Source of the DNA: Acanthamoeba sp. SK_2022b
Taxonomy: Eukaryota > Discosea > Longamoebia > Acanthamoebidae
Direction of reading: 5' to 3'
Assembly (NCBI GenBank): GCA_027943245.1
Contig: JANDJZ010000022.1
Coordinates: forward strand, 62,001-126,000
DNA: 64,000 nucleotides
Shown: piece by piece, positions 1 through 18,959 of the stretch
How the letters are laid out: each line of letters starts with the position of its first letter
Position numbering within the stretch: position 1 is the stretch's first letter
Notes under the pieces: model-generated
Told to the model about the DNA's origin: nothing
The model's input: the letters and a program-made list of their open reading frames with translations, nothing else
Database searches by the model: none
Made by a program: the position numbers and the translations under genes

Positions 1-509
1 CACTAGGTGAGCTTCTTCTGTTCTATCAGTCTTGCGAGAAGGTGAACGCGACCATGCGCAAAGGTCACAAAAGAGCTGATGATGGTGTGCCCTCGCATGA
101 AGCGGCCTGGCCCTGAATGAAAAACAAAGGCAACGAACGGGAATGTCAGGGAAAGCAGGAAATTAACTAGCGCGTGACTGGGGTAGGTGGATCGTGCACA
201 TAATGCAGGTCATCAGGAGCTCCTTATGAGGCAATCAACAAAAGAACGACCTTAATTGTCATGCAACAAGTTAGTCACCGACCACTTTCCTCTGGCTTTT
301 GTTTGCTGAGTCCCACTGGACGAGCTGAGTGTACGGCGGTAATTACAGAGAGAACGCCATCTGTGGAGCCGTGAGTTCATACTCTGGGTTGCTGTGCCAC
401 CACTGTCGGACCAGTCTCCGCGAAGAAGATGAACCCAGCAGAGTCTTTGCGCACAACAGCGTCCGTTACGTACAAGGTGTGACTTTATTCGGCTCGGCGC
501 AGGGGTTGC
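1..509. other. intergenic, no gene recognised
   Basis: I see no convincing exon on either strand. The stretch lies beyond the stop codon of the TRAPPC4 gene on the minus strand. The short open frames here have no recognisable motif and no consistent splice sites. Confidence 0.5.
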
Positions 510-1276
510 TCATTTCCTCTCGGGCGTGTTCTTGGCGCGCATGAGTTCGTTCATGAACAGATCAAACTTCTCACATCGGATGGGCTGTTCAAACTCGTAG
601 AAGGGGTTCTTAAGCACGTAGTCTGAATAGAGCTCGTACACCTGCACGAAGCGCGAAGCACACGCACGGCCACACATCGATGATGAGATGACTGGCCTGT
701 TGGGAGAGAGATGGTGCATGGTGATCGCACCTGCTCCAACACCTTCGCCATCTGCGAGTGCTTCGGGTCGGCCACCATCAAAAACTTGGTGCCTGTTTAT
801 CCAGCCATTGTCAGCGCCACGGCCTGCAACCGTACCAAGAAGGCACGCACCCGTGAGTGTTTGGAAGCAGTGCAGCTTGAACGTCTCCGTCTCCAGCACT
901 TCTATCCCTTGGCAATCGGTAACTGGTGACAGATCCTTCGCGATCGAGTTGAAGCTGGTGTGGCGTCAAACAAATAAATAACCAGTATTTATCGGAATTA
1001 AATAAGAAATATTATAATAATCAATAATTGCGGCATGCCTGTAAAAGAGGCCACCCAGTCGGAGGTGGTCATTCGTGTTGAGTTTAGAAGCTGCCTTGGT
1101 AAAATCCTGGCGCGAGGGCAGTTAAGACAGTCAAATCTTGATCTTGCAACGTTGTCAGACAGATGCATGCGCACCTTCTGATAAATAAGGCCGCCTGATT
1201 TGCTAAGGATGTAGATGGAATGTATGAACTGGGGCTCGGTGGCCTCGCGTGCTTCCGTTCTCCCGCGCCCCAGCAT
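510..1276 (-). CDS. TRAPPC4: TRAPP complex subunit 4 (TRS23/sybindin family)
   Basis: Core subunit of the TRAPP tethering complexes, which activate Rab1/Ypt1 in ER-to-Golgi traffic (family knowledge). Five exons: 1276-1175, 1106-1039, 954-851, 792-731, 641-510. All phases close to give 155 aa. Recognisable blocks in order are SIYILSKSGGLIYQ at the N terminus, NDHLRLGGLFY, LETETFKLHCFQTLTG, KFLMVADPKH, and LKNPFYEFEQPIRC near the C terminus, which match the longin-like TRAPPC4 fold. The PDZ-like insertion of animal TRAPPC4 is missing, so exon 1 runs straight into the second helix. Intron 2 appears to be GC-AG (ACAG|GCATGC). The chosen ATG gives 16 extra residues before the conserved strand, so the true start may lie in an unseen short exon. 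Confidence 0.85.
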
Positions 1277-1497
1277 CTTTGTGCGTTATGTGAAGAAATA
1301 AAAGAAAAAGTGCATTTTCCGCGAGTTTGCGTGGTGTGACCGACATCAAGCCCCATGGTATCCTACCCACAGGGACGATGTTGTGACATTCGCATACGAT
1401 GTCAAACATCATGTACTGACATCTGAGGTTCAGTGCCTCAGTTAATCCTATTGAGCACAAAATTCTCAGTAGAGGCCACCTCTCCTCCCTCTTTCGG

Positions 1498-2483
1498 TCA
1501 CAGGCCCAGCGACTTGCGGACGGTGTCGGCTACACGCTCCCTGAAGGCCTCTCGACTGTGGCGCCACATTTTCTGGGAGAGGCCACAAGGAGCGGAAGGC
1601 GGTCAGCGTTGAGTGCACAAGGATGGGCGCAGAGAGGTCACCGTACTGCTGCGTCAATATTGGCAGGGCTTTCGTCATTGGGTTCTGCCGGGGAGAAGCG
1701 CGGAAGAGACGAGTGAGCACGCGTCGATCAACACGACCGCGGTACCGAACAACAAACGCGAGCGGGTGGGCGGGTACCAGCAAGCATGGACATGACCGAG
1801 ATGAGGATCTTTTCGACCGACTGCACAGGAGACCATCGCTCTTCCGCCTGACACGCGTGTGGTTGAGTCTCTTTCTCAACTCCACCGTTTCACGCACGCA
1901 CACGCACGGGAGGAAGGTCTACCTTTTCGTAGTGGGTGGGATCGTCGCCGGCGTGCAAGATGGAGATGCAGACCTCGCCGTTCTTGTAAACTGAACAAAG
2001 GGCGTCGGTTGAGTTCAGTTCGGAGAGAGAAAACAGAGAAGGGGCTGCGATAGGCAGGAACGCAACTGTTGGGGTGCCACATGTCCGAGATGAAGCGCAT
2101 CTTGGGCGGGTTGAGCGGATAGTCGGGCGGGAACTTGAGCCGCGCTGTGAACACTCCGCCTTCGTACTCTGTGCCGGGAGGACCCCTGTAGGGCACACAC
2201 CGAGCAAAGGAGAGGCGTCAAGAAGTGAGTGTTGAACCATTAACCTTGTTCCGTCGCAAGGGTGTGTGTTGTGCGTGCGTACATGACGAGCGCCTCCCAC
2301 TCGAAAAAGTTGTCCTCGTCTAGTGGGCCCACCGTGATGCCCTCCGGGGGGTTCACCGTAAGCTCTGACGCAAGGGTGCATCGTGAGACGAAGCAAAGGC
2401 GAGCAGAAAGGAAAAGGGGAGGGGGGGGCACAATGATCACCTTTGTATTCAAGCATCAATCGCTTGTAGGCTGTGCTGGACAT
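1498..2483 (-). CDS. UBE2G2: ubiquitin-conjugating enzyme E2 G2 (UBC7)
   Basis: E2 enzyme that receives ubiquitin from E1 and works with ER-associated degradation ligases (family knowledge). Seven exons: 2483-2441, 2364-2283, 2185-2067, 1990-1923, 1847-1778, 1684-1647, 1572-1498. Phases close to 164 aa, almost the same as human UBE2G2 (165). Visible landmarks are the N-terminal helix [14 protein letters not shown]-type PPEGITVGP, the FFEWEALVM strand, the HPN motif, the active-site Cys in [14 protein letters not shown] (exon 4), [20 protein letters not shown], the class-specific [13 protein letters not shown] segment and the C-terminal RKSLGL. The start codon is the first ATG before the conserved helix. 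It is transcribed divergently from the DnaJ gene. Confidence 0.95.
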
Positions 2484-2830
2484 GGTGGCAGAATATTTCT
2501 CAAAGATGCCAAGCTTGTTGGGCGACTTACAAGAGGAGATTGAACAGCAATTTGCTGCCACACGCCAGCAAGGTGCCTTCTTTGTGGTGACGTCAAATGA
2601 TAACAAAAAGAATAATGAGGATAAAAATTGATTTTCATGAGGGCACTAATTCGGCAGAAAAGAGACCGACCTACACACGAAAGTTTGCTAACGAGTGAAC
2701 CTGCGAGGCACGCAGATCCTACGAAGATCAAACCCAAAGGAGCAAAAGCCAAGGGATCGGTTAAGCATTCGCAATCTTGAAAGAGACTCAGGCCATAAAC
2801 TGGGAGATTTTCTCGGGAGATAGAGCGCAA
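2484..2830. promoter_or_regulatory. divergent intergenic region UBE2G2 / DnaJ-X gene
   Basis: This 347-bp gap separates the start codons of two divergent genes and must hold both promoters. I do not see a clear TATA box. The frame of the downstream DnaJ gene stays open upstream of its first ATG to about 2777, but without another ATG. Confidence 0.4.
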
Positions 2831-5241
2831 ATGGAGGCAGCGGGATACCGCGGCACGGCGGTGAGCTATACGAAGGGAGAGATGGAAGGATGGGGTGTGC
2901 GGGATCTCAAGAAGTACCTGAGCGAACACTATGTCAACACGGCAGGGTGTGTTGAGAGACAGGACCTCGTTGCCCTTGCAATTGCGCACGAGACGAAGAA
3001 ACAAACCAATCCGCCACCAAAGCCCCAGCCCCAGCCCCAACCTCAGTCATCGTACAACTCCTATGCGTCTTCGAATGGCTACGGCTATCAGCAGGCACCA
3101 GCCCCACCTTCCAATTCATTTGATGTTTTAAAATTGCTTTTACCATTGTCTACGGTTGATTAATCATATGCCCTACCACAGCAGCAGCAGAGCTTTTCGC
3201 GACCACCGCCAAAGCAGGAGGACACAAGGTCGTACTACGAGATTCTTGGCGTGGAGAAGACTGCCAGCCAGGTCGAGATCAAAAAGGTGACCTAGACTTT
3301 GCTGCCCATCTTATTTGGTGTGATACTCAACACCGGCGATGCACGATGCACGCGAGCAACAGGGCTACTACAAGAAGGCGAAGGAATGGCATCCGGACAA
3401 GAACCCAGACAACCCAGAGGCCGATGAAATGGTTCTTCTTCCTCTCCTGTGTGGCATCCCTATACTGCGGGCGTTATCTGACACGTCATCCATTCACACG
3501 GCCAGTTCAAGCTCATCAACGAAGCCTACCAAATCCTGTCCGATGAAGGAAAGAGAGAGATGTACGACAAGTTCGGAAAGGTAAGACCCTGGGCCCATTG
3601 TCCCTAGGCCAAGTGAATGCGTTGCGTTGATTCTGACTTTGCCTCTCTCAACCATGACCAGGACTACGTTTCTAACCAAGGTGGAGAGGTGGACATCTCG
3701 TTTGCTTTCAAGTACTCGTCGCCCTCCCTTTGTTACCTCGCCAAGGTCCCGATGCTAACCGCAATTGGCTCTTCTCGCTACTCCACACCACACACAAACA
3801 CACATCACACCCAAGGATGCTGTTCGGTGCCGGCAAGTTTGACGATGTGATTGGAGAGATGAACCTCTTCTCCTCGGTACGTGTCCCTCCTATTCGCGGG
3901 CAGTAGCATGGCTCCTTCGGTTGCCTCCCTGCTTGCGCTGACCGCCTGTGGCTTGTGTGGTGGGGTGAAAATAGTTCATGGCCGACGAGCAGACCGAATC
4001 TGCTAAAGCCGAGCAGGAGAAGGCGCAGCGGGAGCGAATCGAAAAGCTGGTCACCACGCTCCACTTCATCAAGCTCGAACCGTACATCTCCGGCAGCTCG
4101 AAAGGTACTCGTATGCGTGCGAGTGGGCCGGATCGCCCACTTGAACTCACCCACGACACGACACCAGAGTGGGTCACGCTCATGGAGCAGGACATCGACG
4201 AGAAGCTGGAGGTGCCCGGTGGAGCGTCGCTTCTCCTTCATATCGGCTATATTTATATACAGGTGACCTCCTGGCGCCTTTGCTCGGCCTCGTGTCATAG
4301 CGTCGAGCTGGACGCCTTGGCTCTTCTCACCATCGGCACAACAGGAAGCAAAGCAGCACGACAACCGCTGGTTCGGTCTCGAGAGCTTCGTTTCGGAGCT
4401 GTCGGAGAAGGGCCACATCGTCTCCGAGGCGCTCTCGCTCGTCAGGTGACGTTTCTCTTTACTCCATGCGGCTTACAACTGCTAAATTATGTTATGTTAT
4501 GTTATGTTATGTTATGTTATGTTATGTTATGTTATGTTATGTTATGTTATGTTATGTTGGTATCCCTGCATACGATCGACGCACGCTTCTCACTCCCATT
4601 TGTACGTGGCGAATGCAGTGAGGCACGCAAACTGCAATTGGTGCAGCAGCAGCTCGAAGGCTCTCAGGACACCGACGTGCAGGTGAAGGCCCTCAATCAG
4701 GGCATCAACTTGGTGTGGAAGCTCGGCAAGCTCGAGGTGACCCACCCACCCCCTCCAAACTACGCTCGAACTCTCAACTGCTGCCCTCGGAGTTCGCTCG
4801 GTTCTGAAGCACGCTGCGTCACTGCCCCTCTCTCCTTTGTCCTCCAGATTGAACAGGTGCTGCGGCAAGTGTGTGAAAAGATGTTCAAGGACTGCAAGGA
4901 CAAGAAGATCAGGAAGAAGCTCGTGGATGGACTGCGCAAGCTTGGCGAGGTACGCATCCCTCTCTGCTAAGGCAACCTTGACGTGCACCGCGTGCAGCCC
5001 ATGACACGGAGGCTTGTGTGCGTCTATTTGTTGCTGGTGTGTCTGCATCACACAGATGTACCAGAAGGCGGCGAAGAAGGTGGGGGTGGCCCGACGAGCG
5101 GCGCCCACCATCAACGACTTTGGCGAGCACTTTGGCGGGGTGCCCCCGACGGCGGCGGAACAGCAGACGCAGGAAGGCTCGGCCATCGGCGGAAGCGAGA
5201 GCGGCAAGAAGGGCAAGGGCAAGGACGGCAAGTGGGTGTAG
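2831..5241 (+). CDS. DnaJ (Hsp40) co-chaperone with DnaJ-X domain
   Basis: Twelve exons: 2831-3124, 3182-3286, 3363-3431, 3506-3580, 3662-3711, 3816-3876, 3975-4104, 4168-4262, 4345-4445, 4619-4736, 4848-4949, 5056-5241. The model closes at 461 aa. Residues about 18-50 (WGVRDLKKYLSEHYV...CVERQDLV) resemble a SAP/ARMET-like helical module. A Pro/Gln-rich linker follows, then a J domain from about residue 115 with YYEILGVEK, the invariant HPD in KEWHPDKNPD, and LINEAYQILSD. The DnaJ-X region starts at MLFGAGKFDDVIGEMNL and runs on as amphipathic helices. The C terminus is Lys/Gly-rich. J proteins stimulate Hsp70 ATPase; DnaJ-X members are mostly cytosolic or ER-associated. No signal peptide or membrane segment is seen. 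Confidence 0.85.
4485..4557 (+). repeat. (TTATG)n pentanucleotide tract
   Basis: A pure tandem array of the five-base unit TTATG, about 14 copies. It lies inside intron 9 of the DnaJ-X gene, upstream of the acceptor at 4618. Confidence 0.95.
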
Positions 5242-5372
5242 CCGTGCCCGCGCAGAGCCTGAGGTTTCTCGCCCTGGCTTGTCTCGGGGACTGGAAAAAT
5301 CGCAGCTTTGTTTTTGTCGACATTGGCCAATTTTACATATTTTAGGATGGAGGCGAGTGATTTGTTTGATAG

Positions 5373-7436
<2,064 letters not shown>

Positions 7437-7534
7437 TGGTGTGCATAAGGGGAAAAAACATACAGACATACAACAAGCTCCCAGACCCCAAACGAGACTC
7501 CTTATCGACGACGCCCACTGGTTTCCTCTTGGCC

Positions 7535-7576
7535 GTTATCTCCGGCAAGCACTATTTATTGCTTGCCGGAGATAAC
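7535..7576. repeat. perfect 16-bp inverted repeat (hairpin), 10-nt loop
   Basis: Arms 7535-7550 and 7561-7576 are exact reverse complements (GTTATCTCCGGCAAGC and its complement) around an AT-rich loop, actatttatt. It sits about 100 bp past the DDX41 stop, so a 3'-end processing or transcription-termination role is possible. It could also be the remnant of a tiny foldback element. Confidence 0.9.
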
Positions 7577-7715
7577 TGGTCTGTTGTTGTCCAAAAGATG
7601 TCAAGAACATGAAAAATTTCCAAGTACATTTTTTACCGCTGCCTTTTGTTGCGGGAGGCCGCCAGAGGGCAAACAGAAGAAGAACACCAACCAAGGAGAC
7701 CACCGAGCCACACAC

Positions 7716-8950
7716 ATGAGCCGACAGAAGAAGCAAAAGGAGGAGGAGGTCGCCGTTGAGGCTGTGGAAGAAGAGGAATGCGGACCCATTCCGATCACGA
7801 AGCTCGAGGTACCCACACCTAGTTGATATATATATATAATTTTAAGACTTGGCCTGACCGTGTGAATCACAGCAACATGGTATCAGTGCCGTCGACGTCA
7901 AGAAGCTTCAATCTGCTGGCTTCTACACTGTCGAATCAGTGGCCTTCTCAACGAAGAAGGCCTTGATTGCGGTCAAGGGTGTATCCGACACCAAGGCAGA
8001 CAAAATTCTTGCCGAGGGTATGTCTTGCGCGACGCATTCCACCGCAAGGGTGTAAACTAATCAATACATCTTTTCCTCCCATGTGCAGCGGCAAAGCTTG
8101 TGCCGATGGGCTTCACCACGGCCACCGAATTCCAGAAACAGAGAGCCGAGATTATTCAAGTCACTACAGGATCGAAAGAGCTCGATAAGTTGCTTGAGAG
8201 TACCAATTTCTCTCCCTTGATTATAAGTTAAAGATGGAGGTTCTAATCATTTTTCTCTCCTTTCATTTAGACGGTATCGAGACCGGCTCCATCACAGAAA
8301 TCTTCGGCGAGTTCAGGACGGGCAAGACTCAGCTCTGCCACCAGCTGTGCGTCACCTGCCAGCTGCCGCTGGACCAGGGCGGCGGCGAGGGCAAGGCCCT
8401 GTACGTCGACACGGAGGGCACCTTCCGTCCGCAGAGGCTGCTCGCCATCGCCGAACGGTATGGCCTCAACGGAGACGACGTGCTGGACAACGTCGCCTAC
8501 GCGCGAGCCTACAACTCGGACCACCAGATGCAGCTGCTGGCCCAGGCCTCGGCCATGATGTCCGAGTCGCGCTACGCCATGCTAATCGTCGACAGCGCCA
8601 CCGCGCTCTACCGTACCGACTACTCGGGCCGTGGCGAGCTGTCGGCCCGTCAGCTGCACCTGGCGCGCTTCCTCCGCACGCTCCAGCGACTAGCCGACGA
8701 GTTTGGCGTGGCCGTCGTCATCACCAACCAGGTGGTGGCCCAGGTCGACGGCAACGCCGCCATGTTCGGTGCCGACCCCAAGAAGCCCATCGGCGGCAAC
8801 ATCATGGCCCACGCCTCCACCACGCGACTCTACCTCAGGAAGGGCCGCGCCGAGACCCGAATCTGCAAGATCTACGACTCGCCCTGCCTGCCCGAGGCCG
8901 AGGCCGTCTTCGCCATCAACGCCGACGGCATCGGCGACCCCAAGGAGTAA
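7716..8950 (+). CDS. RAD51: RAD51 recombinase
   Basis: Four exons: 7716-7808, 7873-8017, 8089-8199, 8271-8950; 342 aa (human 339). The N-terminal helix-hairpin-helix domain contains [10 protein letters not shown] and [10 protein letters not shown]. The core has [10 protein letters not shown], Walker [10 protein letters not shown], the [18 protein letters not shown] segment, Walker [32 protein letters not shown] and [19 protein letters not shown]. These match RAD51 more closely than DMC1. RAD51 forms the strand-exchange filament in homologous recombination. An acidic leader ([14 protein letters not shown]) precedes the conserved part, as in other RAD51 proteins. The last exon is strongly GC3-biased. 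Confidence 0.96.
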
Positions 8951-9164
8951 ACGCACGCACTCCACGTGAGACGTCTTCTTCTTCGTCGTCGTCTCGTGCG
9001 AATGGGGACCTGTTCGGCATGGCACTAAGTATCTCTCCTCCCCCCTTCTGTGTACCTACCAGCTTCTTCTTCATCATCGTTTCTTCCTCCTTCTCCTTTG
9101 TCAAATACAAGCAACAGCGTTGCCGCCGATCACCGTGTGCTCCTCGAGATGGCTCTCATCTCGC

Positions 9165-10125
9165 TCAGCTTTCCTGTTGTGGCGTCTTGTCTGTGCTGCC
9201 CTCCGCATTTGGTCGTGGTAGCCCCTCTTCCATCTCCTCGAGCTCGCGTGACGGAGGTCCGCCCTCGTCCTCCTCCTCATCATCTTCATCTTCATCATCG
9301 TACTTCTGGTTGAGCTTCTCCAGCGCTTCCTTGTCCCTGCGTCGTCGCCTGCCTCTTCGTCGGCGCCGTCGTCGCGTGGCGCCCGCGAGCATTCGGCGGT
9401 AGCGGCTGGCCGACGGGAGCGCGTCCTGCTGGCGTTGGTTGAGCCAGCAGTAGGCCAGGCAGCCCAGCCCGCAGCACATCGTGCACGAGCACAGCACGAG
9501 CAGGCTCACCACGACCAACACGGCGATGGCCTTTGGCGTGGGATCTGCACCACAGCAACCCGACGGTTAGACGGCGATAGAGGGGAGGGGCTGGCTCCTC
9601 GGTAGGATTGGGGTGGAGGGGGAACGCACGACAGCGAGACGACTCGCAGTGTAGGAGGAGGCAGTGGCATTCGTACTGGGGTGCGCGTGGGGTTGAAGGA
9701 GGAAAGACGTGAGACCGGCGTAAGATGGAGAAGAAAGGGGAGAAACTGGCGTACTTGGCAGAAGAAGTTGTCCTTGCGTCCGATGACGCACTCGCAGAAC
9801 TCCTTGCTCTTCATGCGATACTTGTTCCCGCACACCTCCGGCGGCTTACCTCTGCGTTCTTCGTGTGTGAAGCTCGAGCCTCCTGGCGCGAGCCGAGACA
9901 AGCAGACAACGAGAAGAGGGCGTCGTGAGGGCCAGAGCAGCGTCGGAAGATTACCGAGTAGGTGGTACCTTCGTCGCCCACAGAAAAATATGACGAAGGA
10001 GGCGGTGGGCGGTCGTTGGGCGAAAGTTCTTGGGCTGCAAATCGATTGTCGTGTGAATAGGACATCGGACCGAGCACCAGGCCCAGGCCGACGAAGAGCG
10101 ACACCAGCCAAGCACCCCCCTCCAT
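9165..10125 (-). CDS. predicted type I membrane protein, Cys-rich ectodomain
   Basis: I do not recognise the family. Four exons: 10125-9969, 9882-9755, 9675-9630, 9544-9165, all in phase, 236 aa. The protein starts with a likely signal peptide (hydrophobic run LVSLFVGLGLVLG), then a Pro-rich linker. A small Cys-rich stretch follows (VCGNKY, EFCECVIG, FFCQYECHCL, HCESSRC). A hydrophobic segment VLVVVSLLVLCSC comes next, then a short Cys-rich turn, a strongly basic juxtamembrane run of Arg, and an acidic Glu/Asp tail. The order suggests an extracellular disulphide-bonded head, one membrane pass and a charged cytoplasmic tail. It is convergent with RAD51, 214 bp away. Confidence 0.65.
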
Positions 10126-10414
10126 TCTTCTTTCTTCCTAATGGCCCTGCTGCCTAGTTGTTTATGGATGGACCTTGGCCGCGGCTACTAGTAAAGGTGG
10201 TCTGCCGTTTCTGCCCTTTAGGCAACGACGCAGGACAGTTACGGAGTTCTGATTTACGTGGCGAGTTCTGCCCATTGGTTTCTGTCAAACGTCAACAGAT
10301 GGATCGATCACGAGGCGCACAGTGAGCTCGACCGAAACAGAGCCCACCCAGAAGAAGAAGGATTGTTGCTGTTGTGTTATGTACAATGACATAAATGGAA
10401 AAGAAGGGCGGCTA

Positions 10415-10993
10415 TCATGTGGCGATGGCCATGGGCGTGGCCGATGACGGCGAAGAAGGGGGCGGGGCGGTGACGGGTCCCGCCGCTCCGTCCTGCGCGG
10501 TCGTGCGCGGTTGGGCGGGCTTGAGGGGGTAGGCGATGGCCGCCTTCTGGCACGAACGGACACTCCCTGGGAGCATCGCCAGGCGTCAGACCTCTCGACG
10601 AGCGAACAGGAAGGGAGGAGGTAAGCATACCTCCGAGATGGACCAAGCGGAAGAGTACTCGCCGGCCGTTCAGAATAGTGATCATCGTGACGGCGGTCCA
10701 CACCATCTTGTAGTAGTCTCGCGCGCATCGTATAATGCAGAGATTCGTCAAGTAATTCCAATATTTTACTGGAACAGGGTAGGGCTATGAGACAATGGAT
10801 TAAACAAATAGCAGGTACAGTGATTTTTACCTTGCAGTGTCGATTGGATGAGCCCTACCCCGAAATCGCCGAAATTACTTCTGATCTGGCCCTTCACCTC
10901 ACGCTTGAGATTCTCGGCAGAGAGCGAGGAGTCGGCCATGCCATCGGCCCACACCAACTCCACCAAGAGGTATCTGTTCTTAAATCGTACCAT
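10415..10993 (-). CDS. POP5: RNase P/MRP subunit POP5
   Basis: Three exons: 10993-10831, 10768-10631, 10566-10415; 150 aa (human 163). The N terminus VRFKNRYLLVELV is the family signature. It continues with FGDFGVGLIQSTLQ, VKYWNYLTNLCIIRC, KMVWTAVTMITILNGR and GGSVRSCQKAAIAY, which align block by block with POP5. The C-terminal 35 residues are a Pro/Ala-rich tail without conservation. POP5 is a protein subunit of the RNase P and RNase MRP particles that process tRNA and rRNA precursors. Its start codon is only 121 bp from the SMC5 start on the other strand. Confidence 0.93.
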
Positions 10994-11114
10994 CTTTCCC
11001 TTCCGCCGCCACAAAGAAAAGATGCTCTGTTCTATTAAAAAATAGCAAAAATATTCTTGGCACAAACAATACGGCGGGAACATGTTGTTTGTTAGATGAA
11101 CAGAGCGCGCGAAA
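10994..11114. promoter_or_regulatory. 121-bp divergent promoter POP5 / SMC5
   Basis: This is the whole space between the two divergent start codons. It is AT-richer than its flanks and must carry both core promoters. No canonical TATA box is evident. Confidence 0.5.
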
Positions 11115-17415
<6,301 letters not shown>

Positions 17416-17539
17416 CCAGAGGACCGCCAGCAGCAGCACAAGAGAGAGAGAGAGAGAGAGAGGGAGAAGCAGGGGGGCACGTTTACGCTTTGCATTGTCA
17501 ACAAGGTCAACAAGACGATGGCTGCTTTGGCTTCTACTA

Positions 17540-18196
17540 CTACCACTCTTCTTGCTCCTCTTCGATGCTTTGCTCCTTGCTGGGCCGCCGCCGTCGGGTG
17601 GAGCGCAAGATGCGTCGCACGGCTTCCACGCTGATCCCATACCGCCGTGCCATCTGCGACATGGGCAGCTTCTCCTGCGGCGGTGAACGCAAATGAGTAG
17701 AATAAAGATGATGGAGATGAAAGGAATGCGTACTTGGGCATAAGATGCTCGGAGCTCTTCCATTTTCTCTGCAGAGATGCGTTTGGCCGGCTGCCAGCCC
17801 CCACGCTCGCGCCAGAGGTGCCTATCTCTGATCCTGTCGTGATTCGTGAATGAGTAATTTTCCCCTTTGCGATTGTGGATGAGACCGCTACCTGGTGAGG
17901 ATGGCCGGAGCGTGCTCTCCGTACTTGCTGCGTATGTGTGCCTTGACTGCTTGTGGCAGAGGCCGCAGTGCTGTCGACGGTTTTGATTGCTCTCCATCCT
18001 GCCCCGATCCATCTGTCGTGCGGCGTAGCGCATCGTAGAAGGCCCAATCTATGATCCCCTGTTGCGTGCGGCCGGTGGCATAGGCGGCACGACCCACCAG
18101 TGCAGCGCCATAAGAGGGGCAACTGCCCACCACCAGCCCAGCCCCTCTTCTAAAGCTGGTCCTCATCTCTAGCGACCGGCTTTGTTTGCGCGTCAA
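17540..18196 (-). CDS. neugrin / RRG9-like protein
   Basis: Three exons: 18196-17892, 17833-17734, 17674-17540; phases close at 179 aa. The C-terminal half reads RISAEKMEELRASYAQ followed by LPMSQMARRYGISVEAVRRIL. This is the helix-turn-helix-like block of the neugrin/Rrg9 family (mitochondrial, linked to maintenance of mitochondrial translation or genome). The N-terminal part is basic and could act as a mitochondrial targeting region; an alternative start lies 30 bp inside (MRTSFRRGAG). It is convergent with SMC5, 124 bp between stops. The family call rests on one conserved block, so a different HTH protein is possible. Confidence 0.6.
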
Positions 18197-18548
18197 AGGA
18201 GTTCTCAGTTGAAGTAAATTTATGTTTCAATTTCAGGAAACTGACAAAAGCGCCTTGCACGCGAGGGACCGGCACATGGATAGAGGCCCTAGTTTATGTA
18301 CGTCCTACGCACTACTCGTGCCCACGACTGTTCTTTCCTGCGCTTGTTCATTGATGCTGTATAATGATGCTCTCTCTCTCGCTACACGTGTTGCACAACA
18401 GCAAGTGGTTCTTCTACCTTGTCTTCAGGGGCGGGGCATGTGCGCCAAGGGAGCACCTTCACGACGATTAGGCCTGCGCTCCTGATCCTTCGCCTGTCTC
18501 CCTGCTTGTGAGGCATAGCTTCGTACTTTGGTCTTGATGCTGGTCCGT
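18197..18548. other. intergenic edge of the repeat island
   Basis: I see no gene here. The segment precedes the first copy of the TATA-bearing repeat and marks the start of a gene-poor region that lasts to about 28.5 kb. Confidence 0.5.
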
Positions 18549-18787
18549 CATCAACACAACAAAACTAGTCCATTGTAATGCGATCCACGTCCTTCTTTGC
18601 CACATCAACGCCGCTGCTCCGAGCAGGCCAGATGACATATTTTCTGCCACTGCCCTTTTAATTTCTTCTGTTTTCTTAATTACCTAATGCGACTGGGCAA
18701 CGGAAGAGGCAGCACTCCTGCGCGAGCTCCACTAATAATACCTGGGGGGGGAGGGGCCTGCCCATAATCAGCTACGCGCGAGGAAAC

Positions 18788-18795
18788 TATAAAAG
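18788..18795 (+). promoter_or_regulatory. TATA box in repeat R1 copy 1
   Basis: Canonical TATAAAAG, preserved in all three copies at the same place in the module (22544-22551 and 27950-27957). Confidence 0.6.
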
Positions 18796-18929
18796 GGGTT
18801 GAGGGCAAAGCGTACAGTTGCTCTGGCGTCCACCAAGGAAGTCACCTACCACTTAATCCCTGACAGAGGCCGGTAGGTCCACTTGGCTGAGACGCTGGCC
18901 CTTGCGCGAAAGACGTAAGTCGCAAGTAG

Positions 18930-18959
18930 CCTCTCTCTCGTACGAGTAGTAGAGAGAGG
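18930..18959 (+). repeat. 8-bp stem hairpin in R1
   Basis: CCTCTCTC at 18930-18937 pairs with GAGAGAGG at 18952-18959 around a loop holding the palindrome ctcgtacgag. It is preserved in R1 copies 2 and 3. Confidence 0.75.

Noticed and set aside
329..544. Plus-strand open frame of 71 codons
   Set aside because: Overlaps the end of the well-supported TRAPPC4 last exon on the other strand and shows no motif.
18870..18930. Hammerhead-ribozyme-like order in R1 (CTGAGA, then GCGCGAAAG, then GACGTAAGTC with flanking ACTTG/CAAGT pairing)
   Set aside because: The CUGANGA core lacks a base and the A-U pair next to the cleavage triplet cannot form in any register I tried, so the canonical catalytic core is absent.
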